A DNA stretch of 64,000 nucleotides from Luteibacter yeojuensis (GCF_011742875.1 NZ_JAAQTL010000002.1:529348-593347); one strand, 5' to 3'; shown: positions 25,548 to 35,083, numbered from the stretch's first letter. Program-made: numbers and translations. Notes: a model not told the origin generated them from the letters alone.

Positions 25548-27023
25548 TTAAAGGCCCTTGGCCGCCTGGGCCACGGCGCGGAACAGCGCGCGGCCCTTGT
25601 TCATGGTTTCTTCCCACTCGGCCGCGGGATCGGAGTCGTAGACGACGCCACCGCCGGCCTGTACGTGGAGGCGGCCGTCCTGGATGACCGCGGTGCGGAT
25701 GGCGATCGCGGTATCCGCGTCGCCCCACCAGCCGAGCCAGCCGATGGCGCCCGCGTAGATGTTGCGCTTGAAAGGCTCCAGCTCCTGGATGATTTCCAGG
25801 GCGCGGATCTTCGGCGCGCCGCTCACGGTGCCGGCGGGGAACGTGGCCTTGATCACGTCCATGTACGAGAGGCCGTCGCGAATATCGCCTTCCACCTGCG
25901 ACACGATATGCATCACGTGCGAGTAATGCTCCACCACGAACGACTCGGCGAGCTCCACCGTGCCCGTCTTGCTCACGCGGCCCACGTCGTTGCGGCCGAG
26001 GTCGATCAGCATGAGGTGCTCCGCGCGCTCCTTCGGATCGGCGAGCAGTTCGGTTTCGAGCGCGATGTCTTCCGCCGCGTCCTTGCCGCGACGGCGCGTG
26101 CCGGCGATCGGGCGCAGCACCACGCGGCCGTTCTTGAGGCGCACGAGGATCTCCGGCGACGAGCCGACGATCTGCGTGGGACCGATGTCGATAAAGAACA
26201 TGTACGGCGACGGATTCATTGCGCGCAGCGCGCGGTACACGTCCACCGGGCGCGCGTTGAAGCCGATGCTCAGGCGCTGCGAAGGCACCACCTGGAAGAT
26301 GTCGCCGGCGCGGATGTACTCCTGCGCCGTGCGGACCATGGCCTCGTATTCCTCGCGCGTGAACGAGGATTTGAAATCGGATTCGTCGAGCGCCTCGGGC
26401 TGCAGCAGCTGCGGGTAAGACACGCCGCCCTGGTGCAGGCGGAAGGCCAGCGTGTCGAGGCGGCGCGAGGCTTCCGCGTAAGCCTGCGGGCGCGACGGAT
26501 CGGCATGGACGATGAGGTAGAGGCGGCCCTTCAGGTTGTCGAACACGGCCACTTCGTCGGCGAGCATCAGGAGCACGTCGGGCGTGCCGAGTTCGTCCTT
26601 CTTGTCCCACTGGGCGAGACGCTTCTCGATATAGCCGATCGTCTCGAAGCCGAAATACCCGACGAGCCCTCCGGTGAAGTCCGGCAGGCCAGGCAGCTTC
26701 GGCACGTCGTACTGCTTGCGCAGCGTTTCGATCTCGGCGAGCGGGTCGTCGAGGTGGCGGCGTTCGACCACCTCGCCACTGTCCTCCACTTCCAGCTCGT
26801 GGCCGCGCAGGCGGTACACGCGGCGGGCCGGCAGACCGATGATGGAATGGCGTCCCCAGGTGGCGCCGCCCTCGACCGATTCGAACAGGAAGGTGTACGG
26901 GCCGTCGGCCAGTTTCAGGTACACCGACAGCGGCGTGTCGAGGTCGGAAAAGACCTCGCGAACCAGCGGAATGCGCGTGTGGCCCTGCGCGGCGTAGGCG
27001 TCGAATTGTTCGCGGGAGATCAT
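25548..27023 (-). CDS. trpE: Anthranilate synthase component I
   Basis: 491 residues. Makes anthranilate from chorismate, the first step of tryptophan synthesis, using ammonia from the glutaminase TrpG, which is not in this window. Signature segments: SVYLKLADGPYTFLFESVEG with the feedback-site SVE, SPEILVRLKNGRV, RPIAGTRRRGKD, LIDLGRNDVGRV and TFPAGTVSGAPKIRA. The MISREQF start (27023) matches the usual beginning of the family in this group; an upstream ATG at 27074 is possible. REP pairs flank it, so trpG would have to be elsewhere. Confidence 0.93.
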   Translation of the reverse strand: MISREQFDAYAAQGHTRIPLVREVFSDLDTPLSVYLKLADGPYTFLFESVEGGATWGRHSIIGLPARRVYRLRGHELEVEDSGEVVERRHLDDPLAEIETLRKQYDVPKLPGLPDFTGGLVGYFGFETIGYIEKRLAQWDKKDELGTPDVLLMLADEVAVFDNLKGRLYLIVHADPSRPQAYAEASRRLDTLAFRLHQGGVSYPQLLQPEALDESDFKSSFTREEYEAMVRTAQEYIRAGDIFQVVPSQRLSIGFNARPVDVYRALRAMNPSPYMFFIDIGPTQIVGSSPEILVRLKNGRVVLRPIAGTRRRGKDAAEDIALETELLADPKERAEHLMLIDLGRNDVGRVSKTGTVELAESFVVEHYSHVMHIVSQVEGDIRDGLSYMDVIKATFPAGTVSGAPKIRALEIIQELEPFKRNIYAGAIGWLGWWGDADTAIAIRTAVIQDGRLHVQAGGGVVYDSDPAAEWEETMNKGRALFRAVAQAAKGL

Positions 27024-27122
27024 CTGGGGCGGGGCGATGGGGACGAATCCTCGATTGTAGGGCGTGGCGGGCATGGCTGCGCGCCCCTTGTGCGGGTGTC
27101 CACCGGGCTCGGGTGACGTGTT

Positions 27123-27199
27123 GCAGGAATCGCTATGGCGGCGAGGGCGATCTTGCGGGGTGGTCGCGAGGTTTTCTCGCCGCTGTAGCGGCTCCTACA
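27123..27199. repeat. REP pair (class A), slightly degraded
   Basis: GCAGGAATCGCTATGGCGGC at the left, inverse CGCCGCTGTAGCGGCTCCTAC at the right, class-A centre. Confidence 0.9.
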
Positions 27200-27228
27200 G
27201 CGGGTTGCGCAAGAATTTACGGGGCGGA

Positions 27229-29226
27229 TCAGGCCAGTCGCTGCCTTGGCAGGCCCCTCAGGTGCAGGGTGAAGGCCACGCCGTCCGCGAGGTTGCGCGC
27301 GCTGGCGCTGCCCTGATGGCGTTCGGCGACCAGGCGGACCACGTAGAGGCCCAGGCCCAGGTGGGGCGCGTCGCCCGGGGTGGCCTTGTCGCGCAGGCTC
27401 ACGAGCGAGTCGAACAGTCGCCCCTGCATGGCCGCCGGCAGGGGCGGTCCCTGGTTGGCGAGTTCGATATCGGCCCCCTCCGGTGTGGGCCGCAGCGCGA
27501 TGCGCATCCACCCGTCCGGTGGGGTGAACGACAATGCGTTGTCGAACAGCTTGTCCAGCGCCTGGGCGATAAGCTCCGGCGACACGTGCATGAACACCGC
27601 CGACGGCGGCAGTTCCACCTCGAGCCGGCGACCGCCCGCCAGTGCGCGATAGCCCTCGGCGCAACCGCGCACGATGTCGGCGAGGTTCACGTCCTCAGCC
27701 TCGGCCGCGGCGATGGCGCGCTCCATGCGGCTGGCTTCGCTCATCGCGCGGACCAGGGCGCCGAGACGCGCCACGCCATCGCGGGCGCGGGCGAGGTACG
27801 GCTCGGCCTCGGCGGGGAGCCCCGCATGGTCGAGGTTGTCCAGCGACGATTTGACGATCGCCAGCGGCGTGTTGAGTTCGTGCGAGAGCTTGGACGCCAG
27901 CGTGCGCAGGTAGTCGGTATACCCGCCGACCGCCTCGAACAGGCGCGCGAAACTGCGCGCGAGGTCGCCGAGCTCGTCGCCCGCTTCGGTGAGCGGGAAC
28001 GGACCGTCGAGCCGCCCGTCGTTGGCCTGCGCGCGCTCGGCGGCGTTGCGCAGCCGGCGCAGGCGGATGGTCAGGCGCGTGGCGAACAGCAGCAGCACGC
28101 CCCCGGCGACCAGCAACACGGCGAAGCTGGTGAGCAGCAGGCCGAACAGCGCCCGGTTCGCCAGCAGCGGCACGGCGCGGCTGGGCTGTTCCAGCAGCAC
28201 CACGCCGTGCAACCTGCCACGCATCTGGACCGGCATCGCCACGGCGAGCACGACGCTGCCGCGCGCCTCGCCCGCCCGCCACGCCGTGGCGGGCTTGCCG
28301 CGCAGCGCCTCGCGCACCTCGGGCAGGTCGACGCGCGGCACGTCCTCGGCCCAGGGGCTCTGCGCGTCGAAACGCGTCGCCAGCAGCGAGCGGTACACCA
28401 GCGAAGCGAACCAGCCCGGGCGTTCCGAGGCGGGAAGATCGGGGAGGTCCAGCTTGCCGCTTTGCGCCACGAGCCATGCATCGGGCGACAGCATGCGCAC
28501 GCGCACGCCGTCGGGCGCCAGGCGTCCCAGCTCCTGCGACAGCGACGGGGAGAAGTCGATCAGTGGCCGGGTTTCGGCACTGAGCGGCTCGGTGTCGCCG
28601 TCGGCGGCGACATGCACGCCGAGGCCGAAGTGGTCCAGGCGCAAGCCGCGCGGCAGGCGGAATTCCACGCGGAAACCGCTGCCGTCTTCCTGCCACTGCG
28701 CGTTGATGCGATCGGGCAGCACGCCAGCGTCGGCGTCGAGCGCGATCGCCGTGGTCGGACCGGGCGCGGCGCTGGCCAGCAGGTACCGCTGCGCGTCCTC
28801 GCCGCTGGCGATGGAGACGATGAGGTGATCGGCGCTGAGCGCGAGACGATCCCCCGCGTCGGCACGACGGCGCCGGGGTGCGCGCACCTCGACGCTGAAA
28901 TACACCCAGTGCTCGTCCTCGGCCAGCATCACCTTCGCGTTGCTGCCGAAGGTCTGCGCCCACGGGCTGAGCGGGGCCCAGTCGTCGCCATAGCCGTCGA
29001 TGGTGATCGGCACGGGGGTGTGTTGCAGGTACCAGGCGGGGCCCGCCGGCGGCAGCGGGGCGTCGACCACGACCAGGCTGCGCGCCATCGCGCGCGCGGA
29101 CGCCACGAGCGCCTGGGCCTGGCCTTCGCGCAGCAACGTTTCCATCTGGCGTACGTAAAGCCAGCCGGCGACCGGGAGTGCCAATGTGCAAAGCGCTACC
29201 AGCAGGAGTTTTTGGCGGAGGGTCAT
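27229..29226 (-). CDS. pdsS: Proteobacterial dedicated sortase system histidine kinase (PdsS-like)
   Basis: 665 residues. N-terminal membrane helix, a large periplasmic domain (about 40-340), a second helix near 360-385 (LLLTSFAVLLVAGGVLLLFA), then HAMP, HisKA (FAR...LASKLSHELNTPLAIVKSSL with phospho-acceptor H) and HATPase with DNALSFTPPDGW and LGLGLYVVRLVAERH. The domain order, and the adjacent regulator, match the kinase of the proteobacterial dedicated sortase system. No sortase or sortase-substrate gene is in this window. The ATG at 29226 follows GGAG; upstream reading would translate REP DNA. Confidence 0.75.
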   Translation of the reverse strand: MTLRQKLLLVALCTLALPVAGWLYVRQMETLLREGQAQALVASARAMARSLVVVDAPLPPAGPAWYLQHTPVPITIDGYGDDWAPLSPWAQTFGSNAKVMLAEDEHWVYFSVEVRAPRRRRADAGDRLALSADHLIVSIASGEDAQRYLLASAAPGPTTAIALDADAGVLPDRINAQWQEDGSGFRVEFRLPRGLRLDHFGLGVHVAADGDTEPLSAETRPLIDFSPSLSQELGRLAPDGVRVRMLSPDAWLVAQSGKLDLPDLPASERPGWFASLVYRSLLATRFDAQSPWAEDVPRVDLPEVREALRGKPATAWRAGEARGSVVLAVAMPVQMRGRLHGVVLLEQPSRAVPLLANRALFGLLLTSFAVLLVAGGVLLLFATRLTIRLRRLRNAAERAQANDGRLDGPFPLTEAGDELGDLARSFARLFEAVGGYTDYLRTLASKLSHELNTPLAIVKSSLDNLDHAGLPAEAEPYLARARDGVARLGALVRAMSEASRMERAIAAAEAEDVNLADIVRGCAEGYRALAGGRRLEVELPPSAVFMHVSPELIAQALDKLFDNALSFTPPDGWMRIALRPTPEGADIELANQGPPLPAAMQGRLFDSLVSLRDKATPGDAPHLGLGLYVVRLVAERHQGSASARNLADGVAFTLHLRGLPRQRLA

Positions 29227-29243
29227 GGGGTGAGGGGCCGGGC

Positions 29244-29308
29244 TCTCGCCGCTGCAGCGGCTCCTACAGGAGGCGGCTTGCTCTTGTAGGAGCCGCCATG
29301 GCGGCAAG
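29244..29308. repeat. Two REPs in outward orientation, between pdsR and pdsS
   Basis: CTCGCCGCTGCAGCGGCTCCTAC (29244-29266) and GTAGGAGCCGCCATGGCGGCAAG (29286-29308) face the opposite way round from the other pairs. Confidence 0.9.
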
Positions 29309-29310
29309 GC

Positions 29311-30000
29311 TCAAGGTGTCCAGCGGTAGCCCACGCCATGCACCGTCTCGATCGCATCGAATTCCGGCGCCAGCGCCACGAATTTCTTGCGGATGCGCTT
29401 GATGTGCGAGGTGATGGTCGCGTCGTCCACCACCAGCTCCGCTTCGCGCATCAGCTGGTCGCGGTTCTTCACGTGGCCGGGGAAACGCACCAGCGTGTGC
29501 ACCATCCAGAACTCGGTCACGGTGAGCGGGATCTCGATGCCGTTCCAGAGCACGCGCATGCGCTCCGATTCGAGCTTCAATGGTCCGTGCTCGATCACCG
29601 TCTCGCTGGCGGCAGGCGTCTTCAGCGACTCGATGCGACGGAACAGCGCCGCGATGCGCGCGGCGAGCTGGTGGAGGCTGGTGTCCTTCGACAGATAGTC
29701 GTCCGCGCCGAGGCGCAGACCCGAGATCACGTCGAAATCCGAATCGCGCGCGGTGAGGAAGATGATCGGCAAGGTGGCCGATTTCGCGCGGAGTTCGCGG
29801 CACAGGTCGAAACCGCCCTCGGGCTCGTCGCCGAGGCCGATGTCGATGATCACCAGTTCCGGCAACCGCATGGCGAAAGCCGTGGACGCGTCGCCCCTCG
29901 AGCCATAGCCGCGGGTCTCGTAGCCGAAACGATTCAGCGCTTCCACGTAGTTGGCGCGGATGAGGGGTTCGTCTTCGACGATGGCGATGCTGCGGGCCAT
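29311..30000 (-). CDS. pdsR: Dedicated sortase system response regulator (PdsR-like)
   Basis: 229 residues. Receiver domain (IVEDEPLIRANY with acidic pocket, D in IIDIGLGDEPEGG, K in YLSKDTS) plus an OmpR/PhoB winged helix (EFWMVHTLVRFPGHVKNRDQLM, ATITSHIKRIRKKF, VHGVGYRW). The inserted GDEPEGGFDLCREL after the phospho-acceptor is characteristic of this regulator type. Start at 30000 follows GGA; 30006 is also possible. It precedes pdsS in the same direction. Confidence 0.8.
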   Translation of the reverse strand: MARSIAIVEDEPLIRANYVEALNRFGYETRGYGSRGDASTAFAMRLPELVIIDIGLGDEPEGGFDLCRELRAKSATLPIIFLTARDSDFDVISGLRLGADDYLSKDTSLHQLAARIAALFRRIESLKTPAASETVIEHGPLKLESERMRVLWNGIEIPLTVTEFWMVHTLVRFPGHVKNRDQLMREAELVVDDATITSHIKRIRKKFVALAPEFDAIETVHGVGYRWTP

Positions 30001-30210
30001 GGGCATTCCGTGAGAGGGATCGGCGTGCGCAGCGTGCTATGCGCCCGCCCCCACCGCAAGCCCTATAGCCGCATTGCCCTTCTGCACGAAGTCTTTGCCC
30101 TCCTTTTGCCATAAACGATCCGCGGATTGCCCTCGCCAGGACGCTCCGCCCGCCGCCTGCGGCTTTCAACTATGCATGACGGCGCGCCATCCGGCGCCGG
30201 AGGAGAAACC

Positions 30211-30324
30211 ATGAAGACCAAGCCCGACGCCGACAACACCGAACTGGAACGCGACTTCGAGCCCCTGCGCGTCGCCCTCGCCCTGGGCGCGCTGCTGCTG
30301 GGCCTGCTTTTCGGCATGCACTGA
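30211..30324 (+). CDS. Tiny single-helix membrane protein
   Basis: 37 residues: charged start MKTKPDADNTELERDFEPL and one membrane helix (RVALALGALLLGLLFGMH). An excellent AGGAGAAACC precedes the ATG. The protein is too small for any family call. It is followed 11 bp later by another tiny gene. Confidence 0.6.
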   Translation: MKTKPDADNTELERDFEPLRVALALGALLLGLLFGMH

Positions 30325-30335
30325 CGGGAGGATTT

Positions 30336-30455
30336 ATGGATCTCTTCGACGACTTCGTGGAACCGGCCATGGAAGGCCTTGGCGCGGCCGGCGCACACGG
30401 AAGCGCGCCGGTCGCCGGGCCGGCGGAACCCGACCCGAACTGGCAACCCGTTTAA
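30336..30455 (+). CDS. Tiny acidic protein
   Basis: 39 residues beginning MDLFDDFVEPAMEG, ending PNWQPV, with GGGAGGA before the ATG. It follows the tiny membrane protein and is followed by a good terminator. No known family; it could be a partner of the membrane peptide. Confidence 0.5.
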   Translation: MDLFDDFVEPAMEGLGAAGAHGSAPVAGPAEPDPNWQPV

Positions 30456-30492
30456 CCCTTTCCCCCGAGCTCCTTGCTGGGAGCCTCCTTCA

Positions 30493-30525
30493 CTCCCCCA
30501 TCCTCTTGGACGGGGGAGCTTTTTT
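30493..30525 (+). terminator. Rho-independent terminator
   Basis: CTCCCCC and GGGGGAG stem with a 13-base loop followed by a run of T. Ends the unit of the two tiny genes. Confidence 0.85.
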
Positions 30526-30536
30526 GCGGAAGGAGC

Positions 30537-31280
30537 TTACTCGGACCGGGCCGTGGTCACCTGGCTTATCGGGACGAGCTCCGCGTCGCCCACGAACACG
30601 TGGCTGTTGTAGCCGTAGAAGTACTGCGCCTTCTGGGTCTGGAGCATGCGGCCCAGCGAGAAGCCGCTCTGCAGCGGAACGCCGCCGGGTATGCCGGCGT
30701 AGCCGTACGGCAGGGTCACGCCGTCGATGAACACGCTGCCGCCGAAGTTCACGGCCCATGCGATCCGCTGGTACTCGCGGTCGAAGCGGCGCTCGGCACG
30801 CGGTGCCGCGACGGCATCGGCGTACGTGCCCTTCATGTCCTTCCAATAGGCGTTGGCCTGGGCGCGTTCCTCGGGCGTCACCTGCTGGAAGGCCGATACG
30901 AAGGTCGGCTCGTAGGCCGGATCGTGCCTTTCGGAGGCAAGGGCCAGCCAGGCAAGGCCCAGCGGGCGGTTCTTCTGGGCATGGTCGCCGTTGAAGTACA
31001 TGACACCGAGGGCGTACTGCGCCGGCTTGCTTCCCCAGCTGGCGGCGTTAAGCAGGCTCTGGCGGGCGAGGCCGTCGTGGCCGCTCCAATAGCTGCGGGC
31101 GGCGGAACAGAAGTAGTAATCGCCCGGCAGGAAACGCTCCAGGCCACCGGGGCATGGCATCAGCGAACGCGACACGGCGTCCTGCTGGTCGGGCAACGGT
31201 TGGGGTTTTTCGCTCGCCATGGCGAGGGGTGCGGCGGCGAGTGCCGCAAGGGACAGAACAAACGACGTCAGGGATTTCAT
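30537..31280 (-). CDS. Exported Sel1-repeat-like protein
   Basis: 247 residues from the ATG at 31280. Signal peptide at 1-22. One Sel1-type helical repeat is visible (GSKPAQYALGVMYFNGDHAQ, KNRPLGLAWLALASERHDP), followed by a region rich in aromatic residues (GYNSHVFVGDAELVP). Sel1 repeats mediate protein contacts. Four cysteines near the N-terminus suggest disulfides. No function can be assigned. Confidence 0.65.
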   Translation of the reverse strand: MKSLTSFVLSLAALAAAPLAMASEKPQPLPDQQDAVSRSLMPCPGGLERFLPGDYYFCSAARSYWSGHDGLARQSLLNAASWGSKPAQYALGVMYFNGDHAQKNRPLGLAWLALASERHDPAYEPTFVSAFQQVTPEERAQANAYWKDMKGTYADAVAAPRAERRFDREYQRIAWAVNFGGSVFIDGVTLPYGYAGIPGGVPLQSGFSLGRMLQTQKAQYFYGYNSHVFVGDAELVPISQVTTARSE

Positions 31281-31480
31281 GATCGACTCCGACTGTTTGC
31301 TGGCGGTACCCCCCGGTACGCGTGGCATAAGGACCGTGTCGAAGTTCCTCCCCGGAGCCACCGTCACGGTCCGCAAACGGCGTCCCCTGCCCGCCCGGCA
31401 CGACTCCCGGCGGGCGGCTCCACCGTAGCACCGGAATTGATATCTTTTAGTGAAATGCCGAATGCCGCCGGGCGAGGCCT

Positions 31481-31563
31481 GTAGGAGCCGCTATAGCGGC
31501 GAGAAGCCAACGGAAGCAATGAAGCCGTGGGGCGAGTTTCCTCGCCGCCATAGCGGCTCCTAC
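31481..31563. repeat. REP pair (class B, 83 bp)
   Basis: Inverted cores around a centre with GAAGCCAACGGAAGC, the class-B type. Supplies the TAG stop of rpe at 31560-31562. Confidence 0.95.
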
Positions 31564-32249
31564 ACGGGAAGTGATCCCCGACCGTCGATGGCCGCGTGCA
31601 TGCGGCGGATCACGTCGGCGTAGTCCGGCGCGTTGAAGATGGCCGAGCCGGCCACGAAGGTATCGGCGCCCGCGGCGGAGATCTTCCCGATGTTGTCCGG
31701 CGTGACGCCGCCGTCCACTTCCAGCCGGATGGCCCGGCCGCTGGCATCGATGCGTTCGCGCACGTGGCGGATCTTGTCCAGGGCGGACGGGATGAATTTC
31801 TGGCCACCGAAGCCCGGATTCACCGACATGATCAGGACCATGTCGATCTTGTCCATGACGTAGTCCAGCCAGGACAGCGGGGTGGCCGGGTTGAACACCA
31901 GGCCGGCCTCGCAACCCTCGTCCTTGATGAGCTGGATGGTGCGGTCCACGTGTTCGGTGGCTTCCGGATGGAAGCTGATGCTGCGCGCGCCGGCCTTGGC
32001 GAAGTCCGGCACGATGCGGTCCACCGGCTTCACCATCAGGTGCACGTCGATGTGCTCGGCGATGCCGTAGTCGCGCAGCGCCTTGAGCACCATCGGGCCG
32101 ATGGTGAGGTTGGGCACGTAGTGGTTGTCCATCACGTCGAAGTGCACCCACTGCGCACCGGCATCGAGAACCTTGCGCGTGTCCTCGCCGAGGCGGGCGA
32201 AGTCGGCGGAGAGGATGGACGGGGCGATAACGGGGGATTGCTTGGCCAT
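31560..32249 (-). CDS. rpe: Ribulose-phosphate 3-epimerase
   Basis: 229 residues. Interconverts ribulose 5-phosphate and xylulose 5-phosphate in the pentose phosphate pathway. TIM-barrel signature: [53 protein letters not shown] and [12 protein letters not shown]. The catalytic Asp pair and metal His are intact. ATG at 32249. The final Val and the TAG are read from a REP element, so the native C-terminus has been replaced or trimmed. Confidence 0.95.
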   Translation of the reverse strand: MAKQSPVIAPSILSADFARLGEDTRKVLDAGAQWVHFDVMDNHYVPNLTIGPMVLKALRDYGIAEHIDVHLMVKPVDRIVPDFAKAGARSISFHPEATEHVDRTIQLIKDEGCEAGLVFNPATPLSWLDYVMDKIDMVLIMSVNPGFGGQKFIPSALDKIRHVRERIDASGRAIRLEVDGGVTPDNIGKISAAGADTFVAGSAIFNAPDYADVIRRMHAAIDGRGSLPV

Positions 32250-32267
32250 GACGGTAACCGTAACGTT

Positions 32268-32363
32268 GTAGGAGCCGCTATAGCGGCGAGGGGGGGCCTG
32301 CCTCAAGGGAAAGGTTACTGCTTCAGCGCTGCGTTGGCTCCTCGCCGCTATAGCGGCTCCTAC
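32268..32363. repeat. REP pair (class B, long centre)
   Basis: Inverted cores 96 bp apart end to end; centre carries the class-B GCTTCAGCGCTGCGTTGGCTC in reverse. It lies between rpe and djlA. Confidence 0.9.
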
Positions 32364-32369
32364 AGCGCA

Positions 32370-33173
32370 TTATTTGAAGCCCCGCTCCGCCTTGATCCGC
32401 TCATATGCCGCGTTGATCTCGCTCGCACGGGCTTCGGCGCGGCGGCGCATGTCGTCGGGCAGGTCGCCCAGGCGGTCCGGGTGGTGTTCGGAGATGAGCT
32501 TGCGGTAGGCGCGCTTGATGGCACGGTCGTCGGCGTCGCGCTGGATGCCGAGGATGGCGTAGGGATCCGGGCCTTGCGTGTTCCGCTGCGGCGGCACGTA
32601 GCCGCCGTTGGCGCGACCGCCGTAGGCGCGGCCGCCGGCACCGGCGTTCCAGGCGTAACCCTTCATCGCCATCAGCGCCATCAGCTCCATGTCGCTCACG
32701 CGCAGGGCGAAGGCGAGCTGGCGCAGCAGGGCCATCTTCTCGGGCGAGGGACTGCCCTCGGCCAGCACCGTCTCGATGACCACGTCGATCACGGGGAAGG
32801 CGTGGTCGCGGCGGTGGCCGACCCAGTGGCGGAGTTCGTCGATGACCGCCGTGGCGTTGAACTCGGGCTGCTTGCCCTCGTTGAATGCGTCGATGGCCGT
32901 GCGCCGGTCTTCCTGGCCGAGGCCCATGCGTGCCATCAGGCGCTCGGCGATGGCGATCTCCGCCTCGGACACGCGGCCGTCGGCCTTGGCGACGGCGCCG
33001 ATCAGGGCGAACAGCGGCGCGATGTAGCCACCTTGCACAGGTACGCGGCGGCGCTGCTGCTGGCGGCTGGCGTCGAACATGAAACCGAGCGCGCCGCCGA
33101 CGAGGGCTCCGAGCAGGTTGTGCGTCAGCCACATGCCGAGCACGGCGCCGATGAGAGTGCCGGTGAAATTCAT
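32370..33173 (-). CDS. djlA: DjlA-type membrane-anchored DnaJ co-chaperone
   Basis: 267 residues. N-terminal membrane helix (GTLIGAVLGMWLTHNLLGALVGGALGFMFD), a TerB-like helical region (IGAVAKADGRVSEAEIAIAE), a Gly-rich linker and a C-terminal J domain with the H-P-D motif (EHHPDRLGD). It would stimulate DnaK ATPase at the inner membrane. The ATG overlaps the TGA of the cytochrome c gene (ATGA), showing coupling. Confidence 0.85.
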   Translation of the reverse strand: MNFTGTLIGAVLGMWLTHNLLGALVGGALGFMFDASRQQQRRRVPVQGGYIAPLFALIGAVAKADGRVSEAEIAIAERLMARMGLGQEDRRTAIDAFNEGKQPEFNATAVIDELRHWVGHRRDHAFPVIDVVIETVLAEGSPSPEKMALLRQLAFALRVSDMELMALMAMKGYAWNAGAGGRAYGGRANGGYVPPQRNTQGPDPYAILGIQRDADDRAIKRAYRKLISEHHPDRLGDLPDDMRRRAEARASEINAAYERIKAERGFK

Positions 33174-33481
33174 GGAGCGGCCCTGGAAGGGGTCTGGGCG
33201 GAGTACCACTCGGCGAGCTGGTCGAGCTCCGCGTCGGTGAGGGGGCCGGTCGCGGCGCGCATCACGGGGATGTCGCGGCGGCCATCGCGGTATTGGCGCA
33301 GCGCCTCGCGCAGGTAGTCCAGCTTCTGCCCGGCCAGGTTCGGCGCGCCGGGAATCCTCGCCATGCCGGCTTCGCCATGGCACGCGGCGCACAGGCCGAG
33401 GCGCGCCGGCTTCGCAGGCGGGTCGGCGAGGACAGGGGTGGAGAGGGCCAGGGCTAATGCCGCGGTCGTAAGGATTCGCAT
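33170..33481 (-). CDS. Small periplasmic cytochrome c
   Basis: 103 residues. Signal peptide at 1-19, a single haem site CAACH at about residue 31, and a distal Met in PVMRAATG. This fits class I cytochrome c4/c553-like electron carriers. It overlaps djlA by 4 bp. Its redox partners are not indicated here. Confidence 0.85.
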   Translation of the reverse strand: MRILTTAALALALSTPVLADPPAKPARLGLCAACHGEAGMARIPGAPNLAGQKLDYLREALRQYRDGRRDIPVMRAATGPLTDAELDQLAEWYSAQTPSRAAP

Positions 33482-33539
33482 GGCAGGGCTATGGGGGCGT
33501 GAACGCAGGATTCTAGCAGGCGTCCACCGTTACGCCTTA

Positions 33540-33622
33540 GTAGGAGCCGCTATAGCGGCGAGGAGCCAACGGGGCGAGGAAGCGGTGGGGCACGTTCCCC
33601 TCGCCGCTATAGCGGCTCCTAC
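33540..33622. repeat. REP pair (class B, 83 bp)
   Basis: Inverted cores around a class-B centre (GAGCCAACGGGGCGAGGAAGC). Lies upstream of purC. Confidence 0.95.
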
Positions 33623-33673
33623 AGGGGGTAGGCCGGTACAATGGGCGGATCGATGCCCCACCGGAGCCCCGCT

Positions 33674-34570
33674 GTGCCCACCACCCTCTCGCAATCCGAC
33701 CTGCCCGGCCTCGAACTCATCCATCGCGGCAAGGTTCGCGACGTCTATGCCTTGCCCGGCAACCGTCTGCTGATGGTGGCGACCGACCGGCTCTCGGCCT
33801 TCGACGTGGTGTTGCCCGACCCGATCCCTGGCAAGGGCGAGATGCTCACCCAGATCTCCAACTTCTGGTTCGGGAAGACGGCGCACATCATCCCCAACCA
33901 CCTCACCGGCGAGGACGTGGCCTCCGTGCTGCCGCCGGGTGTGGACGTCGCGCTCTACGCGAAGCGCTCGGTGATCACCAAGCGCCTGAAGCCCGTGCCG
34001 GTGGAAGCCATCGCGCGCGGCTATCTCATCGGTTCCGGCTGGAAGGATTACCAGGCCACCGGCGCGCTGTGCGGCATCACGCTGCCGCCCGGCCTGCGCC
34101 AGGCGGAAAAGCTGCCGGAACCCATCTTCACCCCGTCGACCAAGGCCGCCGTGGGCGACCACGACGAGAACGTGAGCTTCGACGCCGTGGTGGCGGCGGT
34201 GGGCGAGGACCTGGCCAACGCCGTGCGCGAGGCCACGCTGGAGATCTACGCCTTCGCCGCGGCCTACGCGGCCGAACGCGGCATCCTCGTCGCCGACACC
34301 AAGTTCGAGTTCGGCACCGACGAGAACGGCGTGCTGCACATCATGGACGAGATGCTCACGCCGGATTCCTCCCGCTTCTGGCCGGCGGACGAATACAAGG
34401 TGGGGATCAGCCCACCCAGCTACGACAAGCAGTTCGTGCGCGACTACCTCGAAGGAATCGGCTGGAACAAGACGCCGCCCGCACCGAAGGTCCCGGAAGA
34501 GGTCATCGCCGGCACCGCGGCGAAATACGCCGAGGCGCTGGACAAGCTGGCGGGCATCCGCCTGGACTAA
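33674..34570 (+). CDS. purC: SAICAR synthase (phosphoribosylaminoimidazole-succinocarboxamide synthase)
   Basis: 298 residues. Joins CAIR and aspartate in purine synthesis. Signature: [51 protein letters not shown] and [12 protein letters not shown]. The GTG at 33674 follows CCGGAG and gives the start [14 protein letters not shown] usual in this group; an upstream ATG at 33641 lacks a good site. Confidence 0.95.
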   Translation: MPTTLSQSDLPGLELIHRGKVRDVYALPGNRLLMVATDRLSAFDVVLPDPIPGKGEMLTQISNFWFGKTAHIIPNHLTGEDVASVLPPGVDVALYAKRSVITKRLKPVPVEAIARGYLIGSGWKDYQATGALCGITLPPGLRQAEKLPEPIFTPSTKAAVGDHDENVSFDAVVAAVGEDLANAVREATLEIYAFAAAYAAERGILVADTKFEFGTDENGVLHIMDEMLTPDSSRFWPADEYKVGISPPSYDKQFVRDYLEGIGWNKTPPAPKVPEEVIAGTAAKYAEALDKLAGIRLD

Positions 34571-34605
34571 GCTTGTCGCATCGAAGCAGCACGGAGGGGA
34601 CAGCC

Positions 34606-35073
34606 ATGCGCGACGCAGCCACCTGGTTCGGCAACTACAGCCGCGACCACCAGAACCCGACCAACCAGCTGATCCATTGGATCTGCGTGCCGGCGATCAC
34701 CTGGACGGTGGTCGCCTTCGTCTGGTTGATTCCCGTGCCGCACTGGCTGGGCCGGCCCGGCCTGTGGGCGGTGCTGGCGATGTTCCTGGCCTTCTGCTTC
34801 TACTACTACCGCCTGTCGCGCGTGATCGGCCTGGCGATGGCGGGCGCCTTCGTCGCGCTAGCCCTGTTCACCGACATGATTTACGGAAGCATCGGATTCA
34901 CCGGGCTGATGCGGCTGGCGATCGGCGTCTTCGTGGTGGCCTGGATCGGCCAGTTCATCGGCCACAAGATCGAAGGCCGCCGCCCCTCTTTCTTCACCGA
35001 CATCCAGTATCTGCTGATCGGCCCCGCGTGGCTGATGAGCAAGGCCCTCGGCCGCTTCGGCGTGTCGTACTGA
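34606..35073 (+). CDS. DUF962/Mpo1-like membrane protein
   Basis: 155 residues, four membrane helices. The N-terminal WFGNYSRDHQNPTNQLIHWI and later GHKIEGRRPS carry the conserved histidines of the DUF962 family, whose yeast member Mpo1 oxidises 2-hydroxy fatty acids. Activity in bacteria is inferred only. Good GGAGGGGAC site before the ATG. Confidence 0.8.
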   Translation: MRDAATWFGNYSRDHQNPTNQLIHWICVPAITWTVVAFVWLIPVPHWLGRPGLWAVLAMFLAFCFYYYRLSRVIGLAMAGAFVALALFTDMIYGSIGFTGLMRLAIGVFVVAWIGQFIGHKIEGRRPSFFTDIQYLLIGPAWLMSKALGRFGVSY

Positions 35074-35083
35074 GGGACATGCC

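Noticed and set aside
26000..31500. Looked for trpG after trpE and for a sortase near pdsRS
   Set aside because: No matching frame was found in the window on either strand.
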